From Elysia crispata (taxonomy: Eukaryota; Mollusca; Gastropoda; Plakobranchidae): DNA of 64,000 nt. Numbering within the stretch: position 1 is the stretch's first letter; the number at the start of each line of letters is the position of its first letter. The notes beneath the pieces were generated by a model. It searched no databases. It saw only the letters and a program-made list of their open reading frames with translations, and was not told where the DNA came from. The stretch spans positions 256,001 through 320,000 of the forward strand of contig JAWDGP010006665.1 in NCBI GenBank assembly GCA_033675545.1, in the 5' to 3' direction. The position numbers and the translations under genes are program-made. This document shows positions 49,252-63,900 of the stretch, one piece after another.

Positions 49252-51697
49252 AAAGATAAATGAATATGTAGATAGGCAGATAGATGGATAAAGAGAAGGA
49301 CAAAAACGTGGCATGGACGAATATTACAACTAATACCGTTCCAAGAGAAGAAATTGTCAATCGTTTTCTCCTCTTTGATTGACATCGTATTCTCTGAGTC
49401 TTTGTCTCCTCGAATTTTTTTTTTAATTTTTGCATGAAGGAAGCAGCCTACAAACAGGTTAAACCATTTAAGAAACTCACATGATTGTTTCCATGATAGT
49501 CGAGGAGAAATATCGAAAACCTAACCTACAACCAATCCCTTTCCTAAGGTTTCTTTACAATTTTGTTCTTGGCAAATAATGAAATATAAAATACTGAAAG
49601 TTTACCGCCATAGATATAGATGTAGAGGTACATGTTCTTTTGCGAGAGGTCAAAGGTCACCTAGCTGGATTTTTTTTTATGAAATTATCCTTTTCTTTTC
49701 AAAAACTTTAATGATCTATAATTTGATACATGTACACAATCATATTACAAAGTGTAAAGGACATAGCAAGCAGTCATGAAAGGCACAGAGGGTATTCCAC
49801 TTTGGTTTGCTTCACAGGGATAGAGCAATTTATTTCCTCTAACCCCTTTTTTCTCGAACTCGCTTTATTTCGGTGGAAAATATTGGTTAAAATTGCTGCT
49901 TACTTTTAAAGATCCCATATGTTTACAAGTTTCCTTCCGTTTTCTTACTGAGCAATGATTAAAAATATGAAATACTAAATTTTTACCGCGTGACGGAACA
50001 AGTTTTTTGAGAGGTCAAATTTTATCTGGAACAAGGTAAAAAAAAATCTTTACTTTCAAAATTTCACGAGATGTAGTCATTTTATGCGTGCAGACACTCA
50101 TATTAGGAAGCCTTTAGGGTCTAAAAAGGACCTTAAATCACAGAGAGCAGCTTAATTGGTGTACAAAGGAACAGGGCACTTATTATCAAGAGCGTTTTTC
50201 AAATTTGTATTTCCATTACATTTGTAACATTAATTATGTATAAAGAGGTAATCAAATCTATTAAAAGAAAAAGAGAAAGGTCACGTTTGGGATATATTTT
50301 TGCAGCATTTCAAAGCTTTACAATTTACAGGAATTTGTTCTCATCAAAAAGATGAATATAAAAAGAAACTTTTTTCCCATATGGTTGTTTTCTGCCCAAA
50401 GTCGTGAAAATGAATTACAAAGACAATAATGATATTATTGATGTAGGAGAATTTTAAGAAAACCTTTTTCAAAAACTGATCGTACGGATTTTGCTAGACT
50501 GTGATATTGGTGCTACTTCTTCAGATTTTTTAGCATGGTATAGAAGGCCTTGTTGCGTTTGACATGCAAAAGTTTCATGTAACCAGATTTTTCAGCTCGG
50601 CCAAAATCGACTACAACTAAAAGAAATAACTACAAATGCTGTTTCTCACTTATTTTATTCAATAATCTTACATCTTATCAAAGTTGTTGGTAGTTGTTGG
50701 GCTTTGATTCTAATCTTTCTCCCAACTGATCAAAGGTATGAAGTATGAGTGCGCATGTACAAGAGATTTTACACAGCACATTGTTTTCTTTAGTGTAACC
50801 TTGCTTTCATGAAAAGCATTTAACACATCGTGTACCAGAAGGATGAAAAAAAACAGACATTTCTAATAAATGTGTAGTAATATAAGCATTATACTGACTA
50901 AAGAAGACATTTAACTCCCACTTTGTAAGTATTGCTTTTAATGTTACCATCTCCAATTACTCCACAAAAGGCAGGAAACTGTTGAAAAGTTTGATCAAAC
51001 TGTGGTTAGTTTGACTGAAGAAAAGAAAAGAGTCTCCGCCCTTTTTTGAGCCGATTCAATACCGAGTATAGATTTAAACATGTTTCTGGTTTCTTTTAGT
51101 CTTTCATTGTTGACTACGATGAATCATCCTTGAAAATGACAATTGAGTTTATGTATTGTCCTCAAACAGGAGTTACATAATTAATATGTCAACAATATCT
51201 CCAAATACACCTCTGCGTGACCAGCCCATTCTGTGTTAATTATTGGGGACCTAACTCAATGAGGTTACTCAAAACTTTGAAGGCGATGCTCTACTGCAGA
51301 CGCCTCTATGCACCAAAATAGCCAGGGATCATGTGAACAACCAGTGAGTTAGCTTCTTTCTTTCATGTTACACACGGCTATAGCCTCCTTTATCCTTCCA
51401 CACAGTTGGAATTACACTTTTGACATGAAATCCTAGACAGCTCAAGTGATTTTAATTTTGTTTCTGCAGTTGAGAAAATGACACCTGATTTTACTTTTCC
51501 TCTGATATTCTGCGATTTCTTTCATAAAAAATTATATTCTTAGCTTAATAATTTTTCCTCAGACACACATTAATTGTTTACTATACGATTTTTTTTCAAA
51601 GCTTACTCTGGCTGTTAATGTCGCCCCTCTTCAACAAGATGACAGATACTCTAATCTTGTCTAATGGGCTGAACACCATTTTGACCTTCCGTTATTT

Positions 51698-51936
51698 TAA
51701 CAGCTGTCTAGTGAGACATTTCTTTACCTGCTTATCTCTTATTCTCAACTTTTTTGTTTATTATTTTTTTAATTTTGTCTTCTTTGCCTGAAAAAAATGA
51801 GACCTTTTCCCCGGTAATTTATTGTAGCACTTTCTGGATCATTGCAGTTTCGCATTTGTTTTCTGAAGAGATACAATTTTCCTAATCTTCTAACAGCTGT
51901 CTAGTGAGACATTTCTTTACCTGCTTATCTCTTATT
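51698..51936. repeat. 46-bp exact direct repeat, 193 bp apart
   Basis: Copies at 51698-51743 and 51891-51936 both start taacagctgtctagtgagac and are identical over 46 bases. Confidence 0.9.
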
Positions 51937-52985
51937 TTCGGCTTGACGTTAGTCTTATTTCTGGCAGAATGATAAGGCTTGCGCAAGACTGAAAGTTAAC
52001 ACAGTCAATCGTTATGAAATTAAAACGATTAAAAAACATAAAACGCGAACATACTTTCGAACACGCTTGTCTTTGTCGGTAACGTATGCAAAAAAAAAAA
52101 AATGATAATAATTTGCAGATAATTACAGTATTCTACACTTCAAAGCAAAACGAGCCAGCCACAAGTCAAGTCCCAACGGGCGGGAGATGTCTGGGCAGAG
52201 GAAGAGAAAAGTGGACTGAAAGGTCTCAAGCTGCGCAACATGGCTGTTAGATCCGGAAATCCCCACACAAAGCTACTAACTTCAATTTTATCACTAATGA
52301 CATGAATTTTGAAAAATCAAAGTAGTGTGACTTTGTTAAGTTGTGTTTTGTCCAAGAATGCCATTCATCCAGATGAATACATAAAGCCAGACCTAGATTT
52401 ATCCAAATAACATTTAGAATTTAATCTATCAACGTAAGAAGCAATTTTTAAAATTAGAAAATTATTTCTTGAAAAAAAAAGATCGCCAACTGGTTGGGCT
52501 AGAGTTATTTCTCTCAGATGGAAAAATACATTTTTTCTTAACTATTACAGGTATATTTGTATATCTTTGTTAATGCTAACTTATCTTTCAATTAAATTTA
52601 ACGTTTTGTTTAAAAGTGAATTTTGATATGACCCGTGAGAGTGACAAGATCTAAGTTAAGTTGTAGTCGATCCCAAGTTAAGTGCTTCGCTTTCCACGAA
52701 TAACATTTTAAATGTAGATTTAGACATGTTCCACCCATCTGATTTTGTCAACTTTTGAATGGAGATAATTTGGGTCATGATGAACAACATTTTTTTAAAA
52801 ACTATTAGATGTAGATTAAAATTAATGCTTTCTATCTTGGAATAAAGGGCCACGTCGCGCTGTTTCAATGAACCTTGAAGCTTGAAGTATTCTTTTCTCG
52901 GAGACACCATCACGGCATGTACTTAATTAGAAAGCAAAAAAAGGGTTGTTACTTTCATAAAGCAAAATTCTGGAACTCTCATAAT

Positions 52986-53117
<132 letters not shown>

Positions 53118-53796
53118 TGTCATTCTTCCTTTTCTTTTCTTCTCATCTTTAGGTTATACGCATCTGCAGCTAGAAGTAACTTCTAATACCGTGCAAATGC
53201 ATTACATCGTGATGATGGGAAAAGAAAACTCTAATAATAATCAATTTGACTAAACTTTTTACCAAGCTATTTAGATTTCTAGTCTGTCCAACTCATATAA
53301 AAAGAAAACGAAGAAAAAAAATGTATTTGAACGAGGTTATACCTTTTCAAACCACTGAATTATTTTTACTATGCCAGCGAACTTTAAATTTGTATGTTCT
53401 AAAACCATTCGGCTTCGAAAAAAGTACCTTTAAAAAGTTATTATTGTTAATACACTTCATCAGTGAAGTATGCATTCTGCCGGTTAAAGATAAATATGGG
53501 TTTCATTTTTTTTCTCGAAAAAATCCTGATATATCGATATTATATTAGACTTGCTACTGCCTCTACAAATAAATAACACTTTGGTTAAGCCTTGTACACA
53601 GAGTCTGAGAAGGCTTAAAGTATGACTAATTTAATTATTAAATTGTCTTACAGGGTTTTTTTTTATCAAACTTGTCATGGTTACGGCCACACATCTTATT
53701 CATTTAGCTTTAGCTATTAAATGAATGAAGCGTATAATGCTACATGTAAAGGATTCTCGAAGTTCAAATTACATGACAAGTAGTGGTAACAATATG

Positions 53797-53798
53797 TT

Positions 53799-53872
<74 letters not shown>

Positions 53873-53940
53873 TATAGTGGTAGTGGTAGTGGTAGTGGTA
53901 GTGGTAGTAGTAGTGGTAGTGGTAGTGGTAGTGGTAGTGA
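53797..53940. repeat. (AGT)n and (GGTAGT)n microsatellite
   Basis: AGT units pass into the hexamer GGTAGT at about 53875. Confidence 0.97.
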
Positions 53941-54191
53941 TCTTGCAAGGCGATTTTAACAATAAGCGAAAAAATAGAGGCAAAAAAAGACAATACAATA
54001 TATACACAGTTTCGTTGAGAAAGACACATACAGAATTTCGTCATTAATTTGATATCATCTTTTTTTCTAACTAAATAAAATTGACCGAACCATGAAGTCA
54101 AACACTTTCATTTCATGACCGTAGCTGAAATCGGTCTGGCGATTGTCTGGCGTTTGCTCGATTCTCCTTGCGATTTATGAGTCGGAGACCT

Positions 54192-55854
54192 AAATTTCAG
54201 GTCATAATGAATTGATTGTTTCGGTGACTTTCAATAAAATCCTACAAAAAAAATATACAAAGAATAAAAATTATTTGGATTAAGCGGTCCATTTAAATCC
54301 AGCACCAGGTTTGACTTGGTGAATATTATATTAGACTGAATTTCCAATCTATTTCTCGATAGCCGATAAACTATAGAAAGTATTTTATTTAAACAATTTA
54401 AATTTATTTTAGATATGGATTTTTCATACTCTTTTTTTTTTCGTCAACAGAAGTATACCGAAGAAAATTCATTTTTTCCCCAGAAATTGTTTCAAAATTT
54501 AATTTATATGTTTGACTTCCCACAAGTTTGAAAACTAGTGCTCAACCTTTCTAAACCACAAAGGTAAGACTGTTAACAAAATACAAACTAAAGAGTGCAA
54601 ATCTGTAAAGGGGATTTTCAAGAGTGCAACTCCCTTGCAATGAAATGTCCTTGTCACCAGATTAATTATTACACATAATTACATATGGCAGAAACTGTGC
54701 TTGATGTAAAGTGAGACATCGCTCACCAATTGCCTTGTAGAAAGAGTTATTAAACTTGTAAAAAAATAAATGTTTTTTCTTGAGAATTATAATTATTTTT
54801 CGCATATATTAAATTGGAAGGTTATCTAGAGAACATTTATGGCAAGATTGTTTATGGTACGCTATTTGCTGTTCAAGGTCTGCAGTAACTTACGTTGACG
54901 AAGAAAGGTAGAGATTTTTCGTCTCTAATGAGGAAAAATATGTGATGTCACTGCTGGTACTAGATACCAAGCAACTTATTCTGGGATAGGGTTATCAAGT
55001 CTTATTCCCCCCACCCACCACCCCGAATCATTTTATTTTAGTGGGTTTTACTAACTTCAGGTCTTTCATTTTTTGGGCAAAGTAACTTATATATATTTAA
55101 ATATATTTTCCCAAATTTATCAAACAGGTCTCATAACAGCTAGCAGAGATGAACGTCCAAATCTAAAATCTCTCATCAAACAGTTGAATGTAACGTAACT
55201 CAGCCAACAATCTTTAATTATATTTGTATACTCAGTGACTATTGGGGGGAAAAGCTATTATCGATATTTACGAGATGATATGATAGAGTATACAATATGG
55301 CATTATTGCCCTTGAAATAGATCCTATTTTTAATTTTCTTACGGAACAAAATTATGCATGATGCCGTTTGGAACAACTTGAAAGAATTCATTATTGATTC
55401 CATATTTTATTGAAATCTTTCTTACATATCGACAATGATTAAAAAATTAATATATGACTTATACCTTTAAAACTGCCTTAAAAATTTAATATTTTCACGC
55501 TCCAATCACGTTTGCAACCATAAATCTCATGCAATTAATTTTAAGCTTAATTTTAATCAAACGTAGTTTACGTGGAAAAGATTATGAACTGGGACTGTAA
55601 AGCTCATGGCATTGACTCAATATGAGCTTAAGAGACGATATATAACAATGGAGAGTGCAAATAAGACAATGCATACATAAACAATTTTAGAGGCAGACAA
55701 ACCACAGGTTATTCATAACTTTAACGCTTGCGAAGCTTAGTTATGTGGGTATAAAAATTTTGATGGCAAGAATCATACTTCGCCTTTCAACCAATGTCTC
55801 TTACTGACTTAATCACAAAGACAGCAAGAAAAAGTTAAGCATGTCCACTTCATG
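54192..55854. repeat. Segmental duplication copy 2: 3' flank of DSL gene 4
   Basis: Partner of 41028-42664. Similarity continues without a break into exon 2 of gene 4. Confidence 0.85.
55406..55411 (-). promoter_or_regulatory. Possible polyadenylation signal of DSL gene 4
   Basis: AATAAA on the minus strand, about 445 bp after the stop, in a position conserved with gene 3. Confidence 0.35.
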
Positions 55855-57354
55855 TTAAGTGCTGGCCTGTGCTTGACTCTCCTTGCGACTTTGAGGCGGA
55901 GATGGGGAAGGCTGTAATCTACATCTTCTGAACCACTGTTTTCTAGTTTTGTTCATGAGATAAGCTGCAGCTGCGAGCAAAACTCCCAACACAAACAATC
56001 CTACAGAAACGGAAGTTGCGACTACTGTGGTCAAATTTCTTCTGTTAGAAGAATGCGTTTGATTCGATATGGGCGTCTTCGATGTCGATAAGGTCTTGTC
56101 AGATGTGCTCAGCAGCACTGTCCGTCCTTTGCTAGAGAGGATAGTGGGCGTATTCGATATTGCTAGAGTAGAATAGAATTTGGAGGAGGTGGATGGTTTC
56201 GATGTTGATGTTGATGGTGAAGTGATAAGGGAGATCAAAGAACTGCTAGTAGATGTGGGCATCTTCGATGTTGATAAGGTCTTGTCTGATGTGCTCAGCA
56301 GCACCGTTGGTCTCTTACTAGAGAGGATAGTGGGCGTATTCAATATTGCTAGAGTAGAATAGAATTTGGAGGAGGTGGATGGCTTCGATGTTGATGTTGG
56401 TGGTGAAGTGATGAGGGAGATCGAAGAATTGCTAGTAGATGTGGGCATCTTCGATGTTGATAAGGTCTTGTCTGATGTGCTCAGCAGCACTGTTTGTCCC
56501 TTGCTAGAGAGGATAGAGGGCGTATTCGATATTGCTAGAGTAGAATAGAATTTGGATGAGGTGGATGGCTTCGATGTTGATGTTGGCTGTGCAGTGTTGA
56601 GGGAGATCAAAGAACTGCTGGTTGTAGTTAGATCTTTATACTCACATTGTTCTCCTGAATGTGACGATGTACATGAACAATTGAAGCCCAGGTGTATGTT
56701 GGTACAGGTACCACCGTTCAGACACGAACCACTCGTACAGTATGGAACCAGGTCGGTACAGTCAGGTCCTTGCCAACCATCGGTGCAGTTCTTCGACCCA
56801 TTGCTCAGACAGGTGTACTGATGCGTTGGTTTACAATACACGCTACACCTGGGTCCAAAACGATAAACTCTACACTGGTGTACTACATCAAGACCTAACT
56901 CAACATCTTTGTCTCTTAAGACCATCTGTCGCCAGTGATCATTTCCACTGAAGAAGGTATCAATCCAGTCGATGACAAAGTTGAAGTTTCCAATTAAGGA
57001 GGTGTCGTTGTCAGTCATCTCATACGCAATTAAGTTAAAGTTGATGTTTTCATGAGAAAAATAATCAATAAAGATTACTAAATTAGACGAAGTCATTCCC
57101 TTTACGTTGCCAATTTTCTTTTGCAAAAGAAAAGAGTCATCATCAACCATTGACGATGTAGGGTTCTGAAAAAAAGCAGCACATTGTGCTCCACCAACGT
57201 ATGTAGCACACGGCAAGAAGCTGGTATCACACTGGTCAGGCGGACAGTTTGGGGGAGTCAGACCAGGGTTATCACAGCAGGTACCGTCAGCCAGCTTTCC
57301 CTGGCGGTTAGTGAAGTTCCTGTACCTAAGTCCGATCATCATTGTTTTTTGGGT
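55855..57354 (-). other. DSL gene 4, exon 2
   Basis: The acceptor on the minus strand is TTTTCTTCAACCAG and the first codons read TQKTMMIG. Length is 1,500 nt including the stop. Confidence 0.9.
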
Positions 57355-59497
57355 CTGGTTGAAGAAAAGATATAATCGCTCGTTTTAGCAAAAAAAAAAA
57401 ATCTTGTTTCATACATATACTGCTCAACTTGCTTCAGCATAAAGGGCTTAAGGGAGCGTTCGTGAGCATTTGATAAAACTAGTTTTATTGTTTCAAAGAT
57501 GGTCGTACTTGAGAGATATGGCTTTCTATATTATAAATTTTGTACTGGAGCAATGTAAAAAAAAGCACAGTTACATTCACCTCGTTAAGGCTGGTAGGAA
57601 CAGTACTTATTTTCTAACATACTACGCTCTTAATAAGAAACAGAACCAGATTAGAAAAAAGGACAATTTGAAAGTAAAATGCTATTGTTCAACCAAGCTG
57701 ACCTATTATTCTAAAAATCATCCCGCTGGTACAGTAGTTTTTTTCTAAACATTACAAATATGCAAATGTACAAAACGCCTTTGTCTCTGAATTTGAATGA
57801 GCAAAATTCTGACACCCAGCCTGAACGATGGTTGCAAAAAGTTCTCGTAGCAACAAAGTTTGTGGCAACGAGATACAATTTTCCAGATGAATCATAACTA
57901 GATCGAAAAGTGGCAGCGTGTCAAAGATAACTTTCTCCGCGATATCTTAACGTCTAGGAAGGTGTAGGATTTTGTTAGAGAATCCTAGTCTAATCTTACA
58001 ATTTCGTAGAAGTTACACTGTTGGTCACTGAATGTCTACTGTAGAACAATCCTCACAGAAATTACCGAAATGTATCTCGACACTATTTAAAACGTCTGTG
58101 AACAGGATCTCCAATATTTCAACGATTATTTAAATTTCCAATGCAAGCCATCCCTGCCATTTTTAAAACAAAGCAATAACTCCAGAAGTCAAGAAAAAGT
58201 TGGTAAAGAGCTAAAGATTTTAGGCCCGAATCAAACTTTATATTAAGAGATTAATTTGCTCGGACTGCGGACGTGCAGGAGACTCAATGCAACTATTTTA
58301 TAGACATGATTGAAGAAAGAATTGGCTCTACTTATCTTATAAAAGTATATTATTATATACTCAGATAGGGCACTATCTACGCAAGTTAGGTCTTCCCGGT
58401 AAACTTTTCAGCTATCCGATTGAGCCCCAACCTTAAGATCAATAAAACTTTAAGGTCTTGCATTAACTATTTGTCTTCATTTCTATTTTCTTCTCTCTGG
58501 AGCGCTGATAGTTTTGGGACCAGAGCCACCGCCCTGATATCGACAAGGATTTTCTTCGCCGGCTCGAGTCGCACAACAATGTAGGTGGAGCTTAGGATCT
58601 CAACCTTCGTCCCGCCTTACCTGAAAGGGGCTCGAGATGAATATACGAAAAAGTCAGAGATCAACGTGTTGTAGACGGGTTATATAAAAAAAAAAAAAAA
58701 ACTATCCCCACTCAAGCATGTCTCACATAATACTAGCTTGACCCTGCTGGACTTTATAGAAAATAAGGAAGAAAAATATTCGTGTGCCTGTAATTCTAGA
58801 AATACAGATCTATAAAAATGACATCCATCGATAGCTAGTATAAGGTTGATAATTCTTGATATCATATCTAAACTTCTTTTAGATCCATCACCCCAAGCTG
58901 TGTATTTTATCAAGAGTAACTCTACTCTACAAAGTCAAATCTTTATGGAATACGGACCTTCAAAACTAAGTCTACAACAATCATTCTAGAACCATTAAAG
59001 GAAATACTTAACTCATTAAATTTACTGTATTTCAGCACTAAAGAATATTTTACTTTCACCCGAAAAATGATATTGTGCGATTGATCTGAAATCTGCATCT
59101 GCATTGCCGAACATAACGTGAACATAGGTAAAACTATTATTAAATTTCCGCTTTCAGAATCAAGAAAGTTTTTTGTGATGGCCATACGCATCGAGGGTTC
59201 GACAGGTACAGATATTTCAATAGGTTCAAGGTTGAAACCGCGTATTTAAAGTCACTTTTTAGTTAATAAAAATAAACTAAAGGCTATATTCTACAAGTAC
59301 CTGAGTGTGTTAGAAAAGAATATTAGAATTTTTTAAAAATCACATTCCGTTGAAATAAAACAGACTTTTTTTTTTCTTTGAGATTCCAAATAATTGAACA
59401 GAAAGAGGTTTAAAACTATTTTACTCACAGCACCAAAGCAAATCTGTTGTACGAATATGCAGAGGAACCATACTGAATATTTGCATACAGAGATCAT
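55855..59497 (-). CDS. DSL gene 4: mini Notch-ligand-like membrane protein, 522 aa, 2 exons
   Basis: Exon 1 (59429-59497) encodes a 23-residue signal peptide; exon 2 (55855-57354) the rest. Layout is as in gene 3: MNNL-like module (24-162), DSL (163-222, shortened Cys3-Cys4 loop), one EGF (C229-C260), Ser/Thr stalk of three 62-residue units, transmembrane helix at about 466-490, basic tail ending QAQAST. DSL and EGF are nearly identical to gene 3 in protein and DNA. In contrast, residues of about 82-150 of the MNNL module (for example LLQKKIGNVKGMTSSN in place of ELGNKIGNIKGNDIFN) are strongly diverged with no length change. The three genes share the same spacing from signal peptide to the first DSL cysteine. 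Confidence 0.91.
56075..56630 (-). repeat. Coding minisatellite, 3 units of 186 bp, in DSL gene 4 stalk
   Basis: The gatgt-gataaggtcttgtc word recurs at 56081, 56267 and 56453, 186 bp apart, with more differences between units than in gene 3. Confidence 0.95.
57360..59428. other. Intron of DSL gene 4, no other gene seen
   Basis: A 2.07-kb intron. It holds a locally GC-richer block at about 58500-58650 of unknown origin. Confidence 0.6.
59429..59497 (-). other. DSL gene 4, exon 1 (signal peptide)
   Basis: Twenty-three codons from ATG at 59497 to a GTGAGT donor in phase 0. The peptide starts MISVCKYSVWFLCIFVQQ and ends CFGA. Confidence 0.87.
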
Positions 59498-59683
59498 TAT
59501 TGTTTCAGCTCTAAAGTAGACTTCACTAAGCTTTGCATATAATACTAGTTGCAGAATGGGGAGTGTTCTACAGTGATAGCTAAAAAAAAAAGAGATAAAT
59601 AATGGACACTTCACTGCGGTGCACATACAGACATTAGCTCCGAAATCATTCGTGTAACTCGTAGTTAAAACTATGCGTGGTTC

Positions 59684-59691
59684 CTTTTATA
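59684..59691 (-). promoter_or_regulatory. TATA box of DSL gene 4
   Basis: TATAAAAG on the minus strand, about 187 bp upstream of the start codon. Confidence 0.65.
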
Positions 59692-59963
59692 CTTCATGCT
59701 CAATTAGTTACCATGTTAAAATCGAATTAAATGAGGTACTGATTTATGTTCATAAATCTGCACCTCATTATAGATTTGGGTTCATTGTATACTTATATTA
59801 TAATTTATGGAACTGAAGGGATCTGATATTACTTTCTGGCTTCCAGATTTAATCCTTTATGATCCTGTCTATTACGTAGTATTGACTCAGACTCTCTGAT
59901 TTCACAATCTGAATGAGACTGATAGGCTGGAGATTGGGAAGAGGACCAAAATACGATCGATAG

Positions 59964-60186
59964 GGAACAATCTACTCTTACTACCAAGGAAGGTTGTGTA
60001 AAATGTTCCAGAAATTGATGAAGGCGAAAGAAAAATAGGAACAATCTACTCTTACTACCACGGAAGGTTGTGTAACATGTTCGAGAAATTGATGAAGGCG
60101 AAAGAAAAATAGGAACAATCTACTCTTACTACCAAGGAAGGTTGTGTAACATGTTCCAGAAATTGGTGAAGACGAAAGAAAAATAA
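59964..60186. repeat. Minisatellite, 3 units of 74 bp
   Basis: Units start ggaacaatctactcttacta at about 59964, 60038 and 60112 and differ by only a few bases. Confidence 0.95.
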
Positions 60187-60189
60187 ATC

Positions 60190-61608
60190 AAAATAAATAT
60201 ATGAGAGTCCGGGTAAGATCAGAGGAGGCAGGATCCCCAAGTAGAAAACACAAATCCTCTTATTAATGGAAGTTGAATAATTCTTTTATATCTTATGTTA
60301 AAAGCTATGAGCTTAAAAGTCACAGTTTGTTTGTAATCTTGTAAACTATAATATATGAAGACATTTGACATAAACAGTATCTCCACGTTTTCAAAAAGTC
60401 ATAAAAAGAGCTATCTCGTGGACTATTTTGGGAATTAAAAAAAAATTTTTTTTTAATTTTGAAATGAAATTATAATATGATTATTTTTTTAATACAGTTA
60501 AGTAAGAATATTATGGAATGAGTAACAATTTTCTCCGTGGCAAACTGTTCTCTACAAAAATTTGAAAACAATCTGAATACTTTTTTAAGAGTTTAGCACT
60601 TATGAGGGAATTAAAATTAAAACTTGGAAACTTGTTTTTAGGACCATATGTGTTGAAGATATTTCTTTATTAACGTTTTTTTTTTCAGTTTATTCAAACT
60701 TTTATTTATTTACTAAAAGGGGGGGGGGGGGGGAGGGGAGTGCTCTATAGTATATAATATGTGTGTATATTATATGTATGTATGCCTGAATTCTTGAAAA
60801 CATAGTCACAATAACCACAGTCACTTCGTGACGTCTTTCAAATATTTGATTTCTTCTCATAATAAGAAAAAATGCCTGGACTTTTTAACCGTATTATGTT
60901 GTCGGCTTTTCAGCATGCAAGCGGCTAACAAGCTGCGCAGTAAAATTCATTTTACAAAAAATCCCGATCTGACAAGAAACTTATGCTTGACGCACAATCT
61001 TAGAAAGTCTTTGGAAATTATTTCCTAATATCCATTTGGTCATAATTCTGTTGAAATAATGGGTGCTTCATTTTGCAGGAAAGATTTTATGAAGTTTGTT
61101 TGAATTTTGGTCTACAAAAAAGTTTCCACTCTGGTTTTTGTCTGGCCTGTTTTGTTGAAGAGGCTCCATTCGGTACAAGTTTTTGAAAATGACTTCATAA
61201 ATCATAGCTGCTGATAAGATAAAGCACAGAAAAAAAAAAGAATTTTAGGCAACATAAATTACAGGCAAGCAATAAACAACGCGAGATCTCCAAACCACGT
61301 CATGATTGTTGTTAACGTGGCCCTCAATGTGTATACGTATACCGTAAATCATGGAAATGAATGGAGTTCCAAGTGTACCTCTCTACTTTCCTCTAGTGAC
61401 TTGCATTTCTAACTTGCACTCAAAGCATCACAAAGCTCATGACAGTATCAACCATTTATTAGTTGATGTAGCCAGTCAACGACATGATCATTTCAGAGTC
61501 TGGTTGCACACCAAAAGTAATGTTTCTTACCATAATTACGGACAGGATATATTTGCGACCGTCTAAAAAAATTAATAGTGAATGTGCATTGACTTTAAGA
61601 TCAATCAA
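60190..61608. other. Intergenic, no gene seen
   Basis: AT-rich, with a run of about 15 G near 60720 and the gene-4 5' flank segment (61205-61390) that resembles 47880-48040. Confidence 0.5.
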
Positions 61609-61999
<391 letters not shown>

Positions 62000-62017
62000 G
62001 TCTCTAGATAGAAACGC

Positions 62018-62170
62018 AAAAACACCACACTTGGAGAACAACTTGCAAATTATAAAGGATCCCAAAAGGATGCGTGTGTTTCTGTAAACTTAATAGTATG
62101 ATACAAGGTCTAAAAAGAGACATGCACACTACTGGACTTAAAATAGAAACAACACAACTATAAATCTAAC
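62018..62170. repeat. Dispersed repeat, about 150 bp, paired with 35690-35840
   Basis: Same orientation as the other copy; both lie near long microsatellites. Confidence 0.75.
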
Positions 62171-62860
62171 ATATTAAATTTTGGCTTCTTCAGTACAAAA
62201 ATGAGAAAAAGAGGTCGAGTAACAAAAGTTATACATAAAATAGCCTAAGCTGGACACAGGTTGGACAGGCCCAAAAAAATCTTCGTTACTCATTCATTCA
62301 TTCATCCGCATCACGACGAGAGAGAAAGAAGGTATCTATTGCATATTCCATGTGGTCTTTCAAACATAAAACATCGCCTGCCTCATACTGACATGTTTAT
62401 TAAATCTAGACCTAGATTTTGTGCTCGAAGTGATTTACGCCGTCAGTTCTAAATTAATTTGTCTAATTTCTAGATTAGATCCTTGGAATTGATTTCATGG
62501 TTCATGCCTCGTATATAATGACGAAAGCGAGTTGTGAATTATCCTTGCAATATCACTTTAGAAGACATCTTTACTATCATTTGCAGACACGATTCAAAAA
62601 TAGAAGACAATGTGCTTGGTTTAGAAACGTTTCTTATTCCTTAAATATACAACAATGTCACACGTAGATCTCTCTGCTATTTCTTTATGGTCTATAACAT
62701 TTTTTTACTCTACTTGATCCTTTCTAGTATTACTAACCTTATCGCGATTTCTGCTACAACAAAGCGAAACAACAGCAGTTACTACTCATACATGCACCAC
62801 CATCAGCATCATACCATTACAATTACAACTATTACTATTTGTGCAGCTGATGCTGCTATA
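62171..62860. other. Intergenic, no gene seen
   Basis: AT-rich DNA with two ctagatt/ctagacctagattt words. No coding or RNA signal. Confidence 0.5.
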
Positions 62861-62862
62861 AA

Positions 62863-63062
<200 letters not shown>

Positions 63063-63065
63063 TTA

Positions 63066-63577
63066 ATAAGAATTATAAGAGCTAGAATTTTAGGTAGTGC
63101 TCAGCAGTGGTTAGGGTAAGGCTTTTAAGTGAAAATGACCGAAATTGCTTGAATTGGTGGGATTAGAGCCATTGATTTATAGGAGCTTCGGCACCCATCG
63201 CCTTGCCACTCGAAGAGAACATAGCGTATAACAATACGCCATTACGCTCCCTAAAAAAGAGAGTTTCATGGCGAAGGTATTTACTAAGCCTCCCTGAGTG
63301 ACTTGCAATCTTGATTGGGAAAGCCCAAATCGCACCAAAGACAACCATTGAATCCGGAAGCACCGACTTTGCCATTGGACGCACAAACATCTAGGATGAA
63401 CGATTTCAATGTGTATGCCTCAAATATATAGTAGTTTTTAAATTAAGATCTAGAGGAGGCAAACCACTGGGTTGATATAAGTAAGAATTATAAGAGCTAG
63501 AATTTAAGGTAGTGCTCAGCAGTGGTTAGGGTAAGGCTTTTAAATGAAAATGACCGAAAATGTTTGAATTAGTGGAA
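63066..63577. repeat. 95-bp direct repeat (63066-63160 and 63483-63577) flanking 320 bp
   Basis: Both copies read taagaattataagagctaga and on through ggtagtgctcagcagtggtt, with a few substitutions. Each copy abuts a trinucleotide microsatellite, on its left (copy 1) or right (copy 2). The enclosed 320 bp are unique here. Confidence 0.85.
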
Positions 63578-63584
63578 TTTTTAC

Positions 63585-63900
<316 letters not shown>

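Noticed and set aside
52160..52260. Possible LINE-like arginine/tryptophan-rich peptide (CLGRGREKWTERSQAAQ)
   Set aside because: Too short and without the flanking residues seen in the convincing relic at 61609-61860.
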